From assembly GCA_014727835.1 (NCBI GenBank), contig WJMT01000043.1:1-43428 (forward strand): a stretch of DNA of 43,428 nt, written 5' to 3'. Shown piece by piece: positions 40,141 through 43,428 of this stretch (its first letter is position 1; each line of letters starts with the position of its first letter). The notes beneath the pieces are model-generated. The model was given only the letters and a program-made list of their open reading frames with translations. It did not search any database and was not told where the DNA came from. This DNA is from Candidatus Aminicenantota bacterium (GTDB taxonomy: Bacteria; Acidobacteriota; Aminicenantia; Aminicenantales; Aminicenantaceae). The position numbers and the translations under genes are program-made.

Positions 40141-41934
40141 ATGATCAAAGGCATACTTTTGAAAAACAGGAGAGGTTTGTTTTGTCTGTTTGTGATTCTG
40201 TTGTTTCTTTCCAGCTGCGTCCGAGAGCCGCTCAAGCCCAGCCTCACGCTTTCGGATTCCGGTATGAGATGGGCTCATAACACATTGAAAAAATTGACGT
40301 TAGAGGAGAAAATCGCGCAAATGATCTCCTGCCGGTTTCGGGGCCATTTTCACAACCTGGACAGCGATGTCATAAACAGGCTGGAATATCTGGTCAAAGA
40401 ACAGAAAGTGGGCGGAATGATCATTTTTGGAGGAGAGGCATTTGAATCCGCTTATTTGATCAACAGGCTTCAAGAGAAGTCCGCAGTGCCCCTTATCATT
40501 GCATCGGATTTGGAGAGGGGACTGGGCAATCAGATCAATGGAGCCACTCTGTTTCCGCCATTGATGTCACTAGGCGCAGCCGGTTCTAAAGAGCTGGCCT
40601 ATCAGATGGGCAAAGTTACAGCTCTGGAAGCCAGGGCTGTGGGCATCCACATCACTTACGCACCGGTTGTGGATGTGAATATCAATCCTCAAAATCCCAT
40701 TATCAACACCCGCTCTCTGGGTGAGGACCCGGGTGAAGTGGGCCGCCTGGCTGCAGCATTCATCAGGGGATGTCAGGATAACGGGCTCATCGCCACAGCC
40801 AAACATTTCCCGGGCCACGGAGATACAGCTGTGGATTCTCACACAGAGCTTCCTGTGGTGAATACGGGGCTTGAGAGATTGAACCATGTAGAGCTCTATC
40901 CATTCAGAAAAGCCATTGAAGCCGGGGTTCTTTCTGTGATGACGGCTCATATCCAGATTCCTGTGCTGGACCCCACACCTGACCTTCCAGCCACTCTCTC
41001 TCCTGCTGTCATCACAGAGCATTTGAGAAAAAAGCTGGGTTTCCAAGGACTCATTGTCACAGATGCCATGGAGATGGGAGGAGTAACCACTTTGTTTACT
41101 CCAGAGGAGGCTTGCATCAAAGCGGTCCGGGCAGGAGTGGACTGTCTTCTTCTGCCCCTGGAGAAAGAAAAGGTCATGGATGCTCTGGTCCAGGAAGTGC
41201 GGTCCGGAAGGATTCCTGAGTCCAGGATCAATGAATCAGTGCTCAGGATTCTCAGAGCTAAGGCCAAACTGGGGCTTCACAAACAAAAATTGGTGGATAT
41301 GCAGGCTTTGCCCAGGGTGTTGGCTTCCAAAGAGCACCTGGTACAGGCCCAAAAGACCTTTGAGGCCTCAGTGACTTTAGTGAAAAACAGGAAGAACCTG
41401 GTGCCTGTCTTGTGTGAGACAAAGAGGATCGCTGTTTTTTCCCTCAGCAGCGACAAAGGGGGCTTTTTTGCCGGACAGCCTTTCACCAATGAAGTCACAA
41501 AGAGGTGTGAGGAGGTCTTTGAGTTTTATGCCGAGCCTTTGACCGGAGATGAATTCATTTCGCAGGCAGTGAAACAATCCGATGATGCGGATGTGCGCAT
41601 CATCACGCTGTTCTCCAGGTTGTATTCAGGAAAAGGAAATGTGGGGCTGAATCAGCGTCATATTCAGCTCATCAATAAATTGGCTGAGGATGAGGTCCCG
41701 CTGGTGGTGATATCATTCGGAAGCCCTTACTTTCTCAAGCACTTCCCGGATGTAGACACTTATATCTGTGCATACCGAAGAGCACCCCTGGCACAACAAG
41801 CAGCAGCCAAAGCTGTGTTTGGAGAAATCGGTTTCCGCGGTCATCTTCCTGTATCCATCCCCGGTCTTTATAAAGTGGGGCATGGGATCATGCTTGAAAA
41901 AAAGATCCAATTTGAACATAATGATGAAACCTGA
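40141..41934 (+). CDS. GH3 beta-N-acetylhexosaminidase-like lipoprotein
   Basis: A 597-residue protein. The lipoprotein signal ends LLFLSSC with Cys26. The GH3 catalytic domain carries K-H-F-P-G-H-G-D-T at 221-229, the His-Asp dyad segment ending DSH at 232-234, and nucleophile Asp308 in VTDAMEMGG. These mark the NagZ/beta-N-acetylglucosaminidase branch of GH3, which cleaves N-acetylhexosamine from peptidoglycan or chitin fragments. About 200 further residues (from LVKNRKNLVPV) form the second alpha/beta domain seen in longer GH3 proteins. The lipid anchor puts it outside the cytoplasm, unlike NagZ of E. coli. Same strand and close spacing with the PfkB kinase gene. Confidence 0.92.
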   Translation: MIKGILLKNRRGLFCLFVILLFLSSCVREPLKPSLTLSDSGMRWAHNTLKKLTLEEKIAQMISCRFRGHFHNLDSDVINRLEYLVKEQKVGGMIIFGGEAFESAYLINRLQEKSAVPLIIASDLERGLGNQINGATLFPPLMSLGAAGSKELAYQMGKVTALEARAVGIHITYAPVVDVNINPQNPIINTRSLGEDPGEVGRLAAAFIRGCQDNGLIATAKHFPGHGDTAVDSHTELPVVNTGLERLNHVELYPFRKAIEAGVLSVMTAHIQIPVLDPTPDLPATLSPAVITEHLRKKLGFQGLIVTDAMEMGGVTTLFTPEEACIKAVRAGVDCLLLPLEKEKVMDALVQEVRSGRIPESRINESVLRILRAKAKLGLHKQKLVDMQALPRVLASKEHLVQAQKTFEASVTLVKNRKNLVPVLCETKRIAVFSLSSDKGGFFAGQPFTNEVTKRCEEVFEFYAEPLTGDEFISQAVKQSDDADVRIITLFSRLYSGKGNVGLNQRHIQLINKLAEDEVPLVVISFGSPYFLKHFPDVDTYICAYRRAPLAQQAAAKAVFGEIGFRGHLPVSIPGLYKVGHGIMLEKKIQFEHNDET

Positions 41935-41986
41935 TTTTTTATGATTTTTTTGTATAAAGTCCATGGGAAGAAAGGATCAATCTCAA

Positions 41987-42946
41987 ATGAAAGAAGCTTT
42001 GGTTTGTGGTGCCGGCGGATTTATCGGAAGTCATCTGGTCAAAAAGCTTAAAAAAGAAGGTTACTGGGTCAGAGGCGTGGACTTGAAAAAACCTGAATTT
42101 TCTGAAACTGAAGCAGATGAGTTCATGCTGCTTGATTTGAGAGAGCCTGAGAACTGTGAGAGGGCAGTTCTATCCCGCCGGCAGAAGCCTTTTGAGGAGG
42201 TGTATCAATTGGCCGCAGATATGGGGGGCATGGGATATATTGATTCAGCAGAATGCGACATCATGAGAAATTCTGCACTGATCAACATCCACATGATCCA
42301 TTCCAGTGCCAATGCCGGAGTGAAGGGCTACTTTTTTTCCTCATCAGCTTGTGTGTACAGGGATATGCAAGCGGATGAAGATGAACTGTCCGAAGAGGAT
42401 GCCTATCCGGCTTTCCCGGATAATGAATACGGATGGGAGAAACTTTACGCCGAGCGCATGGCTATGGCTTATGCAAGAAGATATGACATTAAAGTGAGGA
42501 TTGCCCGGTTTCAGAACTGCTATGGCCCGGAAGGCACCTGGCGCGGAGGCAGGGAAAAAGCTCCGGCAGCTTTGTGTCGGAAAATCGCAGAGGCGGAAAA
42601 TGGGGGAGAGGTGGAGGTTTGGGGAGACGGGACAGCTGTGAGGGCTTACACTTACATTGATGATCTAGCTGAAGGAATCTTTCTCTTGATGCATTCAGAT
42701 CTTGAGAACGGAGTCAATATTGGGCGTCAGGAATATGTGACCGTAGATGAACTGGTCCAGACCATAGCTGAAGTGGCAGAAAAAGACGTTAAAATCAAAC
42801 ATGTGAAAGGACCTGTTGGAGTGATGGCCAGATATTTTAAAAAAGACCGGATCCGTTCTCTTGGCTGGGAATCCGAATTTTCACTCAAAGACGGGATCAA
42901 ACGTACCTATCCCTGGATCAAAGAACAGGTCGCAAAATATGGATAA
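41987..42946 (+). CDS. NAD-dependent epimerase, GDP-mannose 3,5-epimerase-like
   Basis: A 319-residue extended SDR. The NAD site G-A-G-G-F-I-G is at 8-14, the catalytic Tyr-x-x-x-Lys is in NEYGWEKLYAERM, and the family markers are AADMGGMGYIDSAECDI, SSSACVYRDMQ and YGPEGTWRGGREKAPAALCRK. By recall these match plant GDP-D-mannose 3,5-epimerase and its bacterial relatives, which make GDP-L-galactose from GDP-mannose; the exact sugar is uncertain. The ATG at 41987 is chosen because AAAGGA lies 10 bases upstream; an ATG 24 bases earlier lacks a ribosome site and adds a non-conserved tail. Confidence 0.88.
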   Translation: MKEALVCGAGGFIGSHLVKKLKKEGYWVRGVDLKKPEFSETEADEFMLLDLREPENCERAVLSRRQKPFEEVYQLAADMGGMGYIDSAECDIMRNSALINIHMIHSSANAGVKGYFFSSSACVYRDMQADEDELSEEDAYPAFPDNEYGWEKLYAERMAMAYARRYDIKVRIARFQNCYGPEGTWRGGREKAPAALCRKIAEAENGGEVEVWGDGTAVRAYTYIDDLAEGIFLLMHSDLENGVNIGRQEYVTVDELVQTIAEVAEKDVKIKHVKGPVGVMARYFKKDRIRSLGWESEFSLKDGIKRTYPWIKEQVAKYG

Positions 42947-43014
42947 GTCTATTAATATCAATAATATAAATAAATAGGGCCATCGCATTCATTAATGATC
43001 AAATGGAGGAGATC

Positions 43015-43227
43015 ATGAAAAAAAACATGGGAGTGATTGACCGCATCATCCGAGCTGTTTTGGCACTGGTTGTTGTTGTCTTGTATTTGACAAACCAGAT
43101 CAGCGGGACAGCAGCGATTGTTCTAGGGATTGTTGCTGTTATTTTTCTGCTGACCAGTTTGGTTGGATTGTGTCCGCTTTATCTTCCGTTCAAGATTTCA
43201 ACAAAGAAAAAGGAAAAAAGCGCATAA
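43015..43227 (+). CDS. Small DUF2892 inner-membrane protein
   Basis: A 70-residue protein beginning MKKNMGVIDRIIRAVLALVVV, with two membrane helices (about 9-29 and 33-52) and a basic tail KISTKKKEKSA. This is the YgaP-N-terminal-like DUF2892 pattern (NxGxxDRxxR...GLCPLY). In other proteins the domain is fused to rhodanese; here it stands alone. Function unknown. The ATG at 43015 has GGAGGA (43005-43010) directly upstream; an earlier ATG at 43003 does not. Confidence 0.85.
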   Translation: MKKNMGVIDRIIRAVLALVVVVLYLTNQISGTAAIVLGIVAVIFLLTSLVGLCPLYLPFKISTKKKEKSA

Positions 43228-43241
43228 TCATTTGTCATTTT

Positions 43242-43428
43242 TTATTTGATCCACTTGAGGGAAAAAAGGATGCGGATGGATATTGCTAAAAGCCAGAGTC
43301 TGACCAGGGGACTGGTATCTATGAGTCCTGCGGTGCCCGGATTGTGAGGAAATGTATAGAGATTGAATGCCAATCCTAAAGCACTGATAAGGATTCCGGG
43401 CCATCCGAATATTTTCTCAAGTTTTGGA
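43242..43428 (-). CDS. C-terminal end of a membrane protein, cut by the window edge
   Basis: On the minus strand the frame is open from the window edge to TAA at 43244-43242, encoding 61 residues. They begin PKLEKIFGWPGILISALG and end LLAISIRILFSLKWIK. Two hydrophobic stretches (about 8-25 and 41-56) make it a membrane protein terminus. It ends 14 bases from the convergent DUF2892 gene. No family is recognised, and the frame could be chance because it is short, although the composition is protein-like. Confidence 0.45.
   Translation of the reverse strand, partial: PKLEKIFGWPGILISALGLAFNLYTFPHNPGTAGLIDTSPLVRLWLLAISIRILFSLKWIK

Noticed and set aside
1-43428. tRNA, rRNA, CRISPR, insertion-sequence or prophage features
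   Set aside because: No repeat-spacer arrays, transposase-like frames, terminal inverted repeats or tRNA-like cloverleaf segments were seen when reading the intergenic regions. A covariance-model scan would settle small RNAs.

Overview
The window looks like chromosomal DNA from a Gram-negative, probably anaerobic bacterium of the Acidobacteriota / Candidatus Aminicenantes kind. This is inferred from gene content, not from a marker gene. The pointers are: several lipoprotein signal peptides; duplicated FtsX/MacB-type permeases without ATPases, two of them paired with PadR regulators (a hallmark of Acidobacteria-like genomes); a bactofilin; corrinoid methyltransferase parts; QueH; a LarA-family protein; and many secreted carbohydrate-active enzymes. 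There is no rRNA, tRNA, CRISPR array, insertion sequence or phage gene. Coding density is high and no gene-free stretch exceeds 300 bases; the longest is 11486-11772.

Layout. Bases 1-1244 hold the 3' end of a GH123-like glycoside hydrolase, then a CstA-type transporter, a bactofilin on the other strand, a membrane protein with an external DUF1566-like domain, a very large secreted BNR/sortilin-type beta-propeller protein and a DUF389 membrane protein. Bases 9134-18952 are a permease island: three FtsX/MacB double-domain permeases. Two are coupled to a PadR regulator and carry a cytoplasmic prefix segment. The third lacks both and instead has a consensus sigma-54 promoter with an upstream dyad. 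A beta-propeller lipoprotein lies between them. Bases 19085-21506 hold an FKBP-type prolyl isomerase, a Cys-type sulfatase and a cupin.

Bases 21519-26764 hold one-carbon and amino-acid genes: a stand-alone methionine-synthase activation domain, a PLP aminotransferase, a non-pyrrolysine MttB-like methyltransferase, its corrinoid protein and galactokinase, preceded by a SatD-like gene with its own sigma-70-type promoter. A homocysteine S-methyltransferase lies farther on (35020-35901), followed by an M16 peptidase. Together these could make a methyl-transfer route from a quaternary amine to homocysteine with methionine-synthase parts encoded as separate proteins.

Bases 27646-32155 are a four-gene co-directional run: NYN-LOTUS protein, GH127 lipoprotein, a 3beta-HSD-like dehydrogenase and a steroid 5-alpha-reductase homologue, the last two overlapping. 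From 36010 on come queH, a CDF cation transporter followed by an orphan CzcD-type C-terminal fragment, a LarA-family protein, a PfkB kinase, a GH3 lipoprotein, a GDP-mannose-3,5-epimerase-like enzyme, a small DUF2892 membrane protein, and the C-terminal end of a minus-strand membrane protein at the edge.

The parts most worth following up are the steroid-type reductase pair, the dispersed corrinoid/methionine-synthase modules, and the sigma-54 control of one orphan permease beside two PadR-linked relatives.
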